The notes under the pieces: generated by a model
The model's input: only the letters and a program-made list of their open reading frames with translations
Database searches by the model: none
Told to the model about the DNA's origin: nothing
NCBI RefSeq assembly: GCF_000282455.1
Contig: NZ_AKJG01000163.1
Location: forward strand, 28,443 to 92,442
Reading direction: 5' to 3'
DNA length: 64,000 bases
DNA from: Pseudomonas sp. GM74
GTDB taxonomy: Bacteria > Pseudomonadota > Gammaproteobacteria > Pseudomonadales > Pseudomonadaceae
Program-made: the position numbers and the translations under genes
Shown: positions 52,510 to 60,789 of the stretch, in pieces
How the letters are laid out: the number at the start of each line of letters is the position of its first letter
Position numbering within the stretch: position 1 is the stretch's first letter

Positions 52510-53295
52510 ATGCACTTGGAACAACGCTTAGAATTTATTGACTCATTACCAACACTCGATATCCAGCCGAAACTATCAACGCTATTACAGACAAGATCCT
52601 TTGAAGAAATACAACCTCCTCATGACCCCGACAAACCGACCGGCAGTGCTGCACCTGGCACTATTAATGCTTATTTACCCGGTGTCCCGAAAGATGTCAT
52701 TGATGATGTCGACATCTGCAAACTGGTGATGCAAAACGCCGCCACCAAAAAGTTTCCAAAAGACGAACAACTATTCGAATGGTACAAATACTACGTCAAT
52801 GGCCTGTCCACCCTTGGCTGGGTTATCCAGAACAAGCACATGCAAGAGACTAAAATCACCAAAATCGGCCTGACGATGGATTCGGTCGCCCTGGAAATTG
52901 CACGAGGACTCATCGGCAAAGACGCGGCGCTGCTGGCGCAAGTTGCGAAAAAAGCCCTTGATGCGGTGAAAGACAACCCTAGGGGTATCCAAGTTTTTGA
53001 TAAGGATAAACACCTCGGCACACAAGCCAAGTTCGATATTGCGCCCGTATGGCTGGATAGCAGTGGACAGCCGAACATGATCCTCAACTGTATTTCCCTG
53101 GATGCACGGGAAAGCAAACAAGGCATTCTGTTCTGGAGATCCACCAAACAGTCCACCGATATAAAAACCGGGGCTGTGCGCGCTTATTTGAACTTGAAAG
53201 CTTTCTCGGCCGTTAGTAACGATCTTTACACAAAATTCAGCGCTTCCTCGAAAAAACTCATTGTAGATCTTCCGGACCTCGATGTCGATTTTTAA
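52510..53295 (+). CDS. Hypothetical protein, Y-L-GW family member D
   Basis: A 261-residue protein of unknown function without signal peptide. It is the upstream gene of a tandem pair with member E. Family marks are W91-x3-Y95-x3-L99-x3-G103-W104, then F175-x3-P179, and I206-L-F-W209 (L207 lies 28 residues after the proline). The middle third is alanine-rich and probably helical. AAAGG lies just upstream of the ATG. The gene and its upstream region are AT-richer than neighbours, with many AAA and AAC codons. Confidence 0.78.
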   Translation: MHLEQRLEFIDSLPTLDIQPKLSTLLQTRSFEEIQPPHDPDKPTGSAAPGTINAYLPGVPKDVIDDVDICKLVMQNAATKKFPKDEQLFEWYKYYVNGLSTLGWVIQNKHMQETKITKIGLTMDSVALEIARGLIGKDAALLAQVAKKALDAVKDNPRGIQVFDKDKHLGTQAKFDIAPVWLDSSGQPNMILNCISLDARESKQGILFWRSTKQSTDIKTGAVRAYLNLKAFSAVSNDLYTKFSASSKKLIVDLPDLDVDF

Positions 53296-53320
53296 CGATC
53301 GCCGAACACTATAGCAACAA

Positions 53321-53348
53321 TGAAATCGGCGCTTTTTGGCCGATTTCA
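53321..53348 (+). other. Hairpin between family members D and E
   Basis: TGAAATCGGC (53321-53330), loop GCTTTTTG, GCCGATTTCA (53339-53348): a 10-bp perfect stem in the 76-base gap. There is no T tract after it, so it may be an RNA-processing or partial-termination signal tuning expression of E relative to D. Confidence 0.55.
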
Positions 53349-53371
53349 ACCAAACTTGTATTGAGGCCAAT

Positions 53372-54076
53372 ATGGAAATTTCAATGAATAAATCTGAAAA
53401 CGATATCTATACACTTAACGGACACATTACCGTATTTTGCGGGCCGCATTCCAGCGAACTAAAAAATGACATCTTGCACTCTGACCTATACAGCAAACTG
53501 CTCGCAAAAAAACATGGTAGTGACCGGGAGCAGCAATGGACGAGCTACACAAACACGTTGAAAAATCTGGCTTGGGCCATTAATAGCCGATCATTTTCAC
53601 GAGTGGAATTTGGAACAACCACCTTTGGGAAAATCATCCAGCAAAGCCTTGCAAGCGCATTACTCATTGATGAACGCCAAACGCTCGCCGATGCATTAAT
53701 AAAGTTGAAGCAACTTCCAGACTCTTCATCCGCCGTTGAAGCCATCCTGAACAGGCTTAACGCCAACGCATTGCCATCCGTCCCCGTCACCGCAAAAACG
53801 CCGCTGGCTACCAGTGCCCTGTTTACGATTGTTCGCCAGGATAAAACCATGATTACGGTGCAACTTTCGTTCGAAACTGCTGATGCCATTGATATTGGCA
53901 TCCTGGACCAGGCCACGCTTTGCCCGATCAAGGATGGCAAAACCAACATCCGAATACTCATTTGCCATTTGGCTGAGCTGCAATACAACCCAAACAGGGA
54001 AACCGTCATACAGAAACTCGGGAGAAAAATTGAATCCGAGCTGCTCAACATCCAGGCGCCGCCTGCAATCTCCTGA
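53372..54076 (+). CDS. Hypothetical protein, Y-L-GW family member E
   Basis: A 234-residue protein, the most divergent member of the family. The start at 53372 (MEISMNKSENDIYTL) is chosen because GAGG lies five bases upstream. The first motif is Y59-x3-L63-x3-A67-W68. The proline of the second motif is replaced by Arg (R155), but the hydrophobic A-T-L-C element still falls at the 28-residue distance (L183). No function is known. It follows member D on the same strand and ends about 60 bases before the convergent AsmA gene. Confidence 0.72.
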   Translation: MEISMNKSENDIYTLNGHITVFCGPHSSELKNDILHSDLYSKLLAKKHGSDREQQWTSYTNTLKNLAWAINSRSFSRVEFGTTTFGKIIQQSLASALLIDERQTLADALIKLKQLPDSSSAVEAILNRLNANALPSVPVTAKTPLATSALFTIVRQDKTMITVQLSFETADAIDIGILDQATLCPIKDGKTNIRILICHLAELQYNPNRETVIQKLGRKIESELLNIQAPPAIS

Positions 54077-54136
54077 TATCAACATTCGCGCTCCTCAAGC
54101 CCAACTGCTGGAGCGCTGCACAACGTTTCTTTCGCA

Positions 54137-56206
54137 TCAGTCCTTTACCGTCTTCGGCGCCTTGCCCGCTTTCATCTGCTCCAGCAACGGTGCGCACTGG
54201 TTCGGTTCGCCGCCACTGGGCGCCACCAGCGCCAGCAAACCCGCCGCAGGTGCGGCGATCACACCCAGTGCGACCATCCCCGCGCCGCGCAACATTAGTG
54301 GTACGGCTTTCACGCCGGCATCCGGCTTGATGAACTTGCCCCGTACATACAAAGGCGAACGCAATGAAATCAGGCGCCAGCCCTTGGATTCCGGGGTTAT
54401 GGTCAGGTCCAGTTGTTCCGTCGCCATGTTAGCGGTGCCGTCGATGTAGACGATGGCGTTCTCGGTGTCGAATACGAACAACCGGGTGGTGGCCAGGCCG
54501 GACTGGATACCGAAGTCGGCGGCCGCGCAGTTGATCTTCACTTCCTTGTCGCCAAAGATCTTGCCCACCACGTAGTTGCCGACGTTCAGGCCCGCCAGCT
54601 CCATCAGTTCGCGACTGATGGCGCCATCGTTGATCAGCATTTTCAGATTGCCATTGGCACTGCCCAGCAACTTGGCTACCGAGTTGCCGCGACCGGTGAT
54701 ATCTGCGTCGCCATTGAGCTCGCCAAAACTGGTTTTCATCGGCTCAAAGCCGGGGAACAACTGTTTGAGCTTGAAGCCCCGCGCCGTGAGCCTGGCGTGG
54801 CCTTCCAGAGGATCGGTGTGGCCGTTCAGGCGAATCTGCGCATCCAGCTTGCCGCCGGCCACGCCGAAGCGCAGCGGTTCGAGGCTGAGCACGCCATCGG
54901 TGAGCACCAGATGGGTATAGAGGTCGTTGAATGGCAGTTTTTCGCTGTGCACGATGCGCTTGCCGGTGAACTCCACATCGGCGTCCATATCACGCCAGCG
55001 ATCGGTCTTGAACTCTTCAACCGGCAACACTTTGTCCGCCGGTTGCTTGCTGTCACCGCCTCGGGCCTTCTGTTCGGCGTTGGAGTCGGCACCAATCAGC
55101 GGCGCCAGATCGGCGAACAGCAATTGATTGGACAACAGCGAACCGCTGAGTTTTGGCCGTGGCTGGCTGGCGACATAAGTCAGATTGCCGTGGATGTCGC
55201 TTTCACCGATCTTGCCGTTGAACTCTTCATAGCGAAACACCGCGCCACCGGCCTCGTGCAGCTTGGCGATCAGGTGGCCATCGGTGGCATAGGGCGGCGT
55301 GTCCGGCAGGATCACGCCGGTCAGCGGGTAGAGGTTGCCCAGGCTGGTGCCGGCCAGTTTCAGGCGCAGGTCCAATGCGCCGAGGTTCAGCGGATCGGTC
55401 AGGGTGCCGGCCAGTTCGACGCTGGAATCGGCGATCTTCACCTGTGCCTGAAGCGGAAACGGCCGCGCCGCGTCCTGCAACGCCAACAGCCCGCCAATCT
55501 TGCCCTGGCCCGCGAGTTTCTGGCCGTGGTACTGGCCGTTGACCTTGAGGGCGAATGCATAATCCTGGGGTGAAGAGCCCTTTTCCTGCGCGGTTTTCGC
55601 CGCTTTGTCGCCGACGATATCGCTGAACGGAATCGGCTTGCCCAACGGATCGATCAGCACGTCGAGTTGAGTCTTCAGGTTCTGGTCGTCGAGGGTGACG
55701 TGGCCCTTGTCGAAGCCGATCGCACCGATATCCACCACCCAGTTCGAAGGCTCGGCGTTCGGGTCCTTCGGGTCGAATTTGAAGGTCCAGTTGGCGCGCC
55801 CGTCAGCCAGGCGTTGCAGTTGGGCATTGGGCTCGGTGAGATCGATACGCGGGATCACCACCCGCTGCGCCAGCAATGCCAGGGGTGAAATACGCAGCTC
55901 CACCCGCTTGAGGGTGACCATCTGCGGTTGTTTCGACCAGTCAGGATTGCCCAGGCTCAAGTCTTCGGCCACCACGTGAGGCCACGGTACCCAGGCGCGC
56001 CAGCCGCCTTCATCGGGTTCGGGCTGCCAGACCACTGACAGATTGCCGTTGATGGCGAACGCGCGGTGCAGTTCTTCGGAAACTTTGGCGTTGAGCGGTG
56101 CTTTGATCCGGTTCCAGTCGAAGAACACGATGATCAGCACCAGCACCATCAACAAGGTAAGGAAAGTGGAAAGGGTCCAGACAAACATCTTTTGAGTGCG
56201 CGTCAT
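54137..56206 (-). CDS. AsmA-family envelope protein
   Basis: A 689-residue inner-membrane-anchored protein of the AsmA family, members of which are implicated in phospholipid transport and outer-membrane homeostasis. The start at 56206 (MTRTQKMFVWTLSTFLTLLM) opens a single N-terminal anchor helix of about residues 7-29. A long beta-rich periplasmic region follows with LSISPLALL-type repeats and, near the C-terminus, DLTITPESKGWRLISLRSPL, an AsmA C-terminal mark. It ends with a second hydrophobic stretch (VALGVIAAPAAGLLALVAPS). Confidence 0.9.
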   Translation of the reverse strand: MTRTQKMFVWTLSTFLTLLMVLVLIIVFFDWNRIKAPLNAKVSEELHRAFAINGNLSVVWQPEPDEGGWRAWVPWPHVVAEDLSLGNPDWSKQPQMVTLKRVELRISPLALLAQRVVIPRIDLTEPNAQLQRLADGRANWTFKFDPKDPNAEPSNWVVDIGAIGFDKGHVTLDDQNLKTQLDVLIDPLGKPIPFSDIVGDKAAKTAQEKGSSPQDYAFALKVNGQYHGQKLAGQGKIGGLLALQDAARPFPLQAQVKIADSSVELAGTLTDPLNLGALDLRLKLAGTSLGNLYPLTGVILPDTPPYATDGHLIAKLHEAGGAVFRYEEFNGKIGESDIHGNLTYVASQPRPKLSGSLLSNQLLFADLAPLIGADSNAEQKARGGDSKQPADKVLPVEEFKTDRWRDMDADVEFTGKRIVHSEKLPFNDLYTHLVLTDGVLSLEPLRFGVAGGKLDAQIRLNGHTDPLEGHARLTARGFKLKQLFPGFEPMKTSFGELNGDADITGRGNSVAKLLGSANGNLKMLINDGAISRELMELAGLNVGNYVVGKIFGDKEVKINCAAADFGIQSGLATTRLFVFDTENAIVYIDGTANMATEQLDLTITPESKGWRLISLRSPLYVRGKFIKPDAGVKAVPLMLRGAGMVALGVIAAPAAGLLALVAPSGGEPNQCAPLLEQMKAGKAPKTVKD

Positions 56207-56593
56207 TGCACAAGGCTCCTGATACGGCTGAGCGCCCCGACTGCGACGCACATGTGAAACGGTGAGCCGCAAACGGCTCGCCATGAAAGCTACGACTGAT
56301 AAAAACCCGGCAGGTTTAATCGATAGACCGATTTCGCCGAATTCCTCAAGTCCAATGCTGACCCATCAGTCATTCAGCGTTACCGACCCCGCACTTTTCT
56401 CCATCAAAGATGAGTCGAAAATACCCGTTTCGGCGCAAGACTGATCGCCGGAAACGCCCGGTTTAGAGGCTCCGCAGCAAACAATCAATTCCGTTGATTA
56501 TTACCATTGCGTTTATGAACTTTCATATCGATTTATCGAGAGTAGCATTGCTCTCGTACCCACTTTATCGCACCCCCGAGGAGCACAACGATC
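56207..56593. other. 387-base gene-free stretch
   Basis: No convincing gene is seen. The region is AT-richer near 56490-56560 and holds a short inverted repeat (CGAGAG 56537, CTCTCG 56551) before the repeat-protein gene. It presumably contains divergent promoters for the AsmA and repeat-protein genes. An open frame at 56262-56444 lacks a plausible ribosome site and family. Confidence 0.5.
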
Positions 56594-57064
56594 ATGAAAC
56601 GCCAACTACTGCTTAGCCTTTCACTCTCGATGCTGGCCAGCACTGCTTTTGCCCTGCCAGCAGCTGACCAGGCTACCCCACAAGTGAAACAAGACTACTC
56701 GGTGTTCAGCCAGACCGTCGCCGCCGATGGCTCCGACCGTACTCCTCAGGGTCAAACCCTTGCCGAAGGCGGTAATGATCGCCTGAAAGAAAAAGGCCTG
56801 ATCACTCAGGATGGCTCGGACCGTACTCCTCAGGGCCAAACCCTGGCTGCCGATGGTTCCGATCGTACCCCACAAGGCCAGACCCTTGCTGCTGATGGTT
56901 CCGACCGCACCCCACAAGGTCAAACCCTGGCTGCTGATGGTTCCGACCGTACTCCACAAGGCCAGACCCTTGCCGCCGACGGTTCGGATCGCACGCCACA
57001 AGGTCAAACCCTCGCTGAAGGCGGTGGTGATCGAGTGATCGAACGCAACAGCACCGTGAGCTAA
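56594..57064 (+). CDS. Secreted 14-residue tandem repeat protein
   Basis: A 156-residue exported protein. A signal peptide (MKRQLLLSLSLSMLASTAFA) precedes a mature part made mostly of the unit A-A-D-G-S-D-R-T-P-Q-G-Q-T-L. One copy lies at residues 43-56 and five directly joined copies at 71-140, flanked by degenerate units with GGNDR and GGGDR. The Asp/Gly pattern recalls calcium-binding or disordered repeats, but no RTX nonapeptide is complete. GAGGAGCAC precedes the ATG at 56594. Function unknown. A strong terminator follows, so it is a monocistronic gene. Confidence 0.8.
   Translation: MKRQLLLSLSLSMLASTAFALPAADQATPQVKQDYSVFSQTVAADGSDRTPQGQTLAEGGNDRLKEKGLITQDGSDRTPQGQTLAADGSDRTPQGQTLAADGSDRTPQGQTLAADGSDRTPQGQTLAADGSDRTPQGQTLAEGGGDRVIERNSTVS
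56804..57013 (+). repeat. Five tandem 42-bp coding repeats
   Basis: Five head-to-tail 42-bp units code the 14-residue repeat. They differ mainly at wobble positions (for example CCACAAGGCCAG versus CCACAAGGTCAA), so the repeat is kept at protein level while DNA drifts. Such arrays change length by slippage. Confidence 0.9.
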
Positions 57065-57084
57065 GCCCCATGGCCGCCCTGAAA

Positions 57085-57112
57085 AAAAGCCCAATCCCCG
57101 GATTGGGCTTTT
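57085..57112 (+). terminator. Rho-independent terminator
   Basis: AAAAGCCCAATC (57085-57096), loop CCCG, GATTGGGCTTTT (57101-57112): a 12-bp stem ending in T residues, about 20 bases after the repeat-protein stop codon. Confidence 0.9.
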
Positions 57113-57236
57113 GACTTTTCAGCGGTCCGCTTGATAGACGTCACACTTCCCCGCTTGAGCCCACCACAGTCGTTCGACGCCGGCAAAGCCGATTTGCTAG
57201 AGTGCGCCGCGTCCCTGTCCAGAAAACGCCCTTGCG

Positions 57237-57869
57237 ATGCTGCCCCGCGCCGAACAGAAACAACAAACCCGTAATGCCCTGATGGACGCTGCCCGGCGTC
57301 TGATGGATGGTGGCCGAGGATTCGGCAGCCTTAGCCTGCGCGAAGTCGCAAAAACCGCCGGTATCGTACCGACCGGTTTCTATCGGCATTTTGCCGATAT
57401 GGATGAATTGGGCCTGGTGCTGGTCAGCGAAGTCGGCCAGACATTCCGCGAAACCATTCGCCTGGTACGACACAACGAATTCGTGATGGGCGGCATCATC
57501 GATGCCTCGGTACGGATCTTTCTCGACGTGGTCAGCGCCAACCGTTCGCAGTTCCTGTTTCTCGCCCGTGAGCAATACGGCGGTTCGCTGCCGGTGCGCC
57601 AGGCCATCGGCCGTTTGCGTGAAAACATCAGCTCGGACCTGGCGGCGGATTTGTCACTGATGCCGAAACTGCAGCACCTGGACATCGCCGACCTGAGCGT
57701 CATGGCGGACCTGATCGTCAAGAGCGTGTTCGCCACCCTGCCGGACATCATCGATCCGCCCGCCGAAGCGTTGCCTGAGCACCTGACGCCCCAGGCAAAA
57801 ATCACCCAGCAGCTGCGGTTCATCTTTATCGGCCTCAAGCATTGGCAAGGGCTTGGCAGTACCGAGTAA
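57237..57869 (+). CDS. desT: TetR-family fatty-acid desaturation regulator DesT
   Basis: A 210-residue TetR-family protein. The opening LPRAEQKQQTRNALMDAARR and the helix-turn-helix LREVAKTAGIVPTGFYRHF match DesT/FabR, which sense acyl-CoA saturation and repress unsaturated-fatty-acid genes. The P. aeruginosa order desT-ureE-ureF-ureG, as I recall it, is kept here. Its usual divergent targets desCB are absent; the repeat-protein gene lies upstream instead. Targets here must be distant or unknown. No palindromic DesT site was recognised just upstream. Confidence 0.88.
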   Translation: MLPRAEQKQQTRNALMDAARRLMDGGRGFGSLSLREVAKTAGIVPTGFYRHFADMDELGLVLVSEVGQTFRETIRLVRHNEFVMGGIIDASVRIFLDVVSANRSQFLFLAREQYGGSLPVRQAIGRLRENISSDLAADLSLMPKLQHLDIADLSVMADLIVKSVFATLPDIIDPPAEALPEHLTPQAKITQQLRFIFIGLKHWQGLGSTE

Positions 57870-57899
57870 CCCTTAACCTTCAGTCTGGATCAAGACCCT

Positions 57900-58000
57900 G
57901 TGGGAGCGAGCTTGCTCCGGGCGGCGTTCCGACGATAGCGTCGGCACATACAGAATCAATGTGACAGATACGCCGTCATCGCGAGCAAGCTCGCTCCCAC
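57900..58000. repeat. Variant REP pair (GTGGGAGCGAGCTTGCTC)
   Basis: The forward arm GTGGGAGCGAGCTTGCTC at 57900 and its inverted partner ending GAGCAAGCTCGCTCCCAC at 58000 both carry GAGC in place of GGGC, so the variant arms stay complementary. It occupies the left part of the 308-base gap between desT and ureE. Confidence 0.88.
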
Positions 58001-58021
58001 AATGAACTGCATCGCTTCAAC

Positions 58022-58051
58022 TTGGTGCGCAACTCAAAAACAACGCACCAA
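58022..58051 (+). promoter_or_regulatory. Inverted TTGGTGCG element upstream of the ureE promoter
   Basis: TTGGTGCG (58022-58029) and CGCACCAA (58044-58051) form an inverted pair about 75-100 bases before the sigma-54 promoter. The half-sites contain the NtrC core TGGTGC/GCACCA but in the reverse order to a classic NtrC dyad, so the assignment is tentative. Confidence 0.4.
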
Positions 58052-58124
58052 CTTCAACCAAAAAACTCACTCAATCGATATCTTTCCTACGTCTCCTTCA
58101 GTCATTTCCTACGCATCATGTCGA

Positions 58125-58141
58125 TTGGCAAGCCCCTTGCT
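58125..58141 (+). promoter_or_regulatory. Sigma-54 promoter of ureEFG-hupE
   Basis: TTGGCAAGCCCCTTGCT has GG at 58127-58128 and GC at 58139-58140 with exactly ten bases between, and TTGC matching the -12 box. The ureE ATG is at 58178, so the leader would be about 25 bases. Together with the urtA promoter this suggests joint nitrogen control. Confidence 0.82.
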
Positions 58142-58177
58142 CTAGCCTGAGCATTGTCCATTGCTGGAAGCCTTCCG

Positions 58178-58678
58178 ATGCTGGTGATTCATCGCAGAAT
58201 CGACCCTCAACCCGTTTGGACCGCCGAACTGCACCTGACGTTCGAAGCTCGCAGCAAAAGCCGTTTGCGCTGTTTCAGTGCCGAAGGCGAAGACGTCGGG
58301 TTGTTTCTGGAGCGCGGCCAGCCGCCGTTGCATGACGGCGAATGCCTGCAAGCCGAAGACGGGCGAATCGTGCGCGTCTGCGCCCGCCCCGAACAACTGC
58401 TGCACGTCACCTGCGCCAATGCCTTCGAACTGACCCGAGCGGCCTATCACCTGGGCAACCGCCATGTCGCCCTGCAAGTCGGCGACGGCTGGTTGCGCCT
58501 GCTCGACGATTACGTGCTCAAGGCCATGCTCGAACAACTCGGTGCCGTTGCCGTGAACATCGAGGCGCCGTTCCAGCCGGAACATGGCGCCTACGGCGGT
58601 GGTCATCATCATTCGCGCCACGGCGATGAAGACTTCAACTACGCGCCGAAACTGCACCAGTTCGGCGTACGCCCATGA
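58178..58678 (+). CDS. ureE: Urease accessory nickel chaperone UreE
   Basis: UreE delivers nickel to the urease activation complex. The 166 residues comprise an N-terminal peptide-binding-like domain and a C-terminal metal-binding domain ending in a His-rich tail (GGGHHHSRHGDEDF, then PKLHQFG), typical of nickel-storing UreE. The ATG at 58178 (MLVIHRRIDPQPV) follows GGAAG; an upstream Met overlaps the promoter. It overlaps ureF by four bases. Confidence 0.95.
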   Translation: MLVIHRRIDPQPVWTAELHLTFEARSKSRLRCFSAEGEDVGLFLERGQPPLHDGECLQAEDGRIVRVCARPEQLLHVTCANAFELTRAAYHLGNRHVALQVGDGWLRLLDDYVLKAMLEQLGAVAVNIEAPFQPEHGAYGGGHHHSRHGDEDFNYAPKLHQFGVRP

Positions 58679-59349
58679 ACCCGGCCTGGGCGCTGCTGCG
58701 CCTGGCCAGCCCGCAATTGCCGATTGGCGGCTACAGCTACTCCCAAGGGCTGGAAATGGCTGTGGATAACGGCCGGGTAAACGACCCCGACAGTGCGCGA
58801 CGCTGGATCAGTGATCAGTTGCTGCTGAACCTGGCACGCTTCGAAGCGCCGTTGTTGCTCGCTCATTGCGTGGCCGCCAGCGAGGAAAACTGGGACGAGT
58901 TGCTGCAACGCTGCGAGGAGCACCGCGCCAGTCGCGAAACCCGCGAGCTGCATCAGGAAAGCCGGCAAATGGGTTACTCGTTGCAGCAATTGCTCAACGG
59001 CTTGCCGGAACTCGATGCACCCGCCCGCGCCTTTCTTGAACAACGCAGCGAGCCGCATCTGGCCCTGGGTTGGGCCTTGGCCGCGCGTGCCTGGCAGATC
59101 AGCCCCCAGGACGCCCTGGCCGCCTGGCTCTGGAGCTGGCTGGAAAACCAGTTGGCGGTGCTGATGAAGACCCTGCCCCTGGGTCAGCAAGCCGCCCAGC
59201 GCCTGACCAGCGAACTGTTGCCACTGCTTCAACAAGCTCAACAGAACGCCACCCGAATCGATCCCGATCATTACGGCAGCGCCGCTTTCGGCCTGTCCCT
59301 GGCGTGTATGGCCCACGAGCGCCAGTACAGCCGACTGTTCCGTTCCTAG
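58675..59349 (+). CDS. ureF: Urease accessory protein UreF
   Basis: UreF bridges UreD and UreG in the urease activation complex and acts as a checkpoint for GTP-dependent nickel transfer. The 224 residues are all-helical. The opening LLRLASPQLPIGGYSYSQGL is the family signature, and DELLQRCEEHRASRETRELH lies near residue 80. The start overlaps ureE by four bases. ureG begins 23 bases after the stop. Confidence 0.95.
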   Translation: MNPAWALLRLASPQLPIGGYSYSQGLEMAVDNGRVNDPDSARRWISDQLLLNLARFEAPLLLAHCVAASEENWDELLQRCEEHRASRETRELHQESRQMGYSLQQLLNGLPELDAPARAFLEQRSEPHLALGWALAARAWQISPQDALAAWLWSWLENQLAVLMKTLPLGQQAAQRLTSELLPLLQQAQQNATRIDPDHYGSAAFGLSLACMAHERQYSRLFRS

Positions 59350-59372
59350 GGCCTGTTATTTTGGAGAACCAC

Positions 59373-59987
59373 ATGAACACACAACCCCTGCGCATCGGCA
59401 TCGGCGGCCCGGTCGGTTCCGGCAAAACCGCCCTGACCCTGGCCCTGTGCCTGGCCTTGCGCGAGCGTTACAACCTGGCCGTTGTGACCAACGACATCTA
59501 CACCCGCGAAGACGCCGACTTTCTGGTGCGCAACGAAGCCCTGGCACCGGAGCGCATCATCGGCGTGGAAACCGGAGGCTGCCCGCACACGGCCATCCGC
59601 GAAGACGCCTCGATCAACCTCGAAGCCGTGGATCAGCTCAACCGCCGCTTTCCGGGGCTGGACCTGATTCTGGTGGAGTCCGGGGGCGACAACCTCTCCG
59701 CCACCTTCAGCCCTGAACTGTCGGACCTGACGATCTACGTGATCGACGTCTCGGCTGGCGACAAGCTGCCGCGCAAGGGCGGGCCGGGGATCTGCAAATC
59801 CGACCTGCTGGTGATCAACAAGATCGACCTCGCGCCGCTGGTCGGCGCCTCGCTGGAGATGATGAACAGCGACACCCAGCGCATGCGCAACGGCAAACCG
59901 TTCGTGTTCAGCAATCAGAAAACCGGCCAAGGCCTGGAAGAGATCATCGCTTTCATCGAGCGCCAGGGTTTGCTGACCGCGGCCTGA
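59373..59987 (+). CDS. ureG: Urease accessory GTPase UreG
   Basis: UreG is a SIMIBI-class GTPase that powers nickel insertion into urease. The start at 59373 (MNTQPLRIGIGGPVGSGKTA) has GGAG upstream, giving 204 residues. Motifs: P-loop GGPVGSGKTAL, metal-binding CPH in ETGGCPHTAIRED, ESGGDNLSATFSP, and the NKxD guanine-specificity motif in LLVINKIDLAP. It forms the operon ureE-ureF-ureG-hupE. Confidence 0.97.
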   Translation: MNTQPLRIGIGGPVGSGKTALTLALCLALRERYNLAVVTNDIYTREDADFLVRNEALAPERIIGVETGGCPHTAIREDASINLEAVDQLNRRFPGLDLILVESGGDNLSATFSPELSDLTIYVIDVSAGDKLPRKGGPGICKSDLLVINKIDLAPLVGASLEMMNSDTQRMRNGKPFVFSNQKTGQGLEEIIAFIERQGLLTAA

Positions 59988-60016
59988 TCACGACTTATCA
60001 ACAAGGAAGCTTATCC

Positions 60017-60589
60017 ATGACACTCAAACGCATTCTCGGCGCCCTGGCCCTGCTGCTGACCCCAGCCCTCGCCTTCGCCCATCCCGGGCACGGCGACAAC
60101 GGCTTGATCGCCGGTATCGGCCATCCGCTGGGCGGTCTCGATCACTTGCTGGCGATGCTCGCGGTCGGACTGTGGGCCGCGCAGCAGCAAGGCGCCGCAC
60201 GCTGGGCGCTGCCGTGCACCTTCGTTGGCACCCTGTTGATCGGCGGGATGCTGGGCTTTGAAGGAATGAACCTGCCTGCACTGGAGAGTGGGATTGCCGC
60301 TTCCGTATTGGCTTTGGGGCTGGCGGTTGCTCTGGCAGTGCGTCCACCGCTGGTGATGGCGGTGGGTGCGACGGCGTTGTTTGCACTGTTTCATGGTGTC
60401 GCGCATGGGCTGGAACTGCCGGACATGTCGAGTCCCTGGACCTATGCCGCAGGCTTTGTCGCAGCGACGGCGGTGTTGCATGTGGCGGGTTATGCGCTGG
60501 TGCGGGTGTTGCCGCAGGCCGCAGCACCGCTGGTTCGACTGGCGGGCGCGGCTTCGGCGGTGACCGGGGTGTGGTTGCTGGCGGGCTAG
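60017..60589 (+). CDS. HupE/UreJ-family nickel transporter
   Basis: A 190-residue inner-membrane protein with a signal-like N-terminus (MTLKRILGALALLLTPALAFA) and six hydrophobic segments. The His/Asp motif HPGHGDNGLIAGIGHPLGGLD with DHLLAMLAVGL is the nickel-binding signature of HupE/UreJ. A second mark is ALFHGVAHGLELP near residue 120. It follows ureG by about 30 bases and is presumed to supply nickel for urease. A REP pair follows the stop. Confidence 0.9.
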   Translation: MTLKRILGALALLLTPALAFAHPGHGDNGLIAGIGHPLGGLDHLLAMLAVGLWAAQQQGAARWALPCTFVGTLLIGGMLGFEGMNLPALESGIAASVLALGLAVALAVRPPLVMAVGATALFALFHGVAHGLELPDMSSPWTYAAGFVAATAVLHVAGYALVRVLPQAAAPLVRLAGAASAVTGVWLLAG

Positions 60590-60607
60590 TTCTCTAGTGC
60601 CTGAACC

Positions 60608-60710
60608 GGCCTCTTCGCGGGCAAGCCCGCTCCCACAGTGGTTTGCTGTGTGGCATGGATTTCATTCACACCAGAAACCCTGTGGGAGCGGGCTTGCCCG
60701 CGAAGGCGGC
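60608..60710. repeat. REP pair, tail-to-tail order
   Basis: GGCCTCTTCGCGGGCAAGCC (60608) and GTGGGAGCGGGCTTGCCCGC (60682) form an inverted pair with about 45 bases between, after the ure operon. Confidence 0.9.
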
Positions 60711-60789
60711 ATCACAGACACCGCATCGCTCCGACCGGCCTCTCTGCTAACATGTCGCGCAATCGCCCCTGCCGTGACGACGCCAGCCA

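Noticed and set aside
56262..56444. 60-residue plus-strand frame between the AsmA and repeat-protein genes
   Set aside because: It has no Shine-Dalgarno and no family resemblance, and it lies where promoters are expected.
56804..57013. Tandem repeats resembling a CRISPR array
   Set aside because: The units are 42 bp, directly joined without spacers, and keep one protein reading frame, so they are coding repeats.
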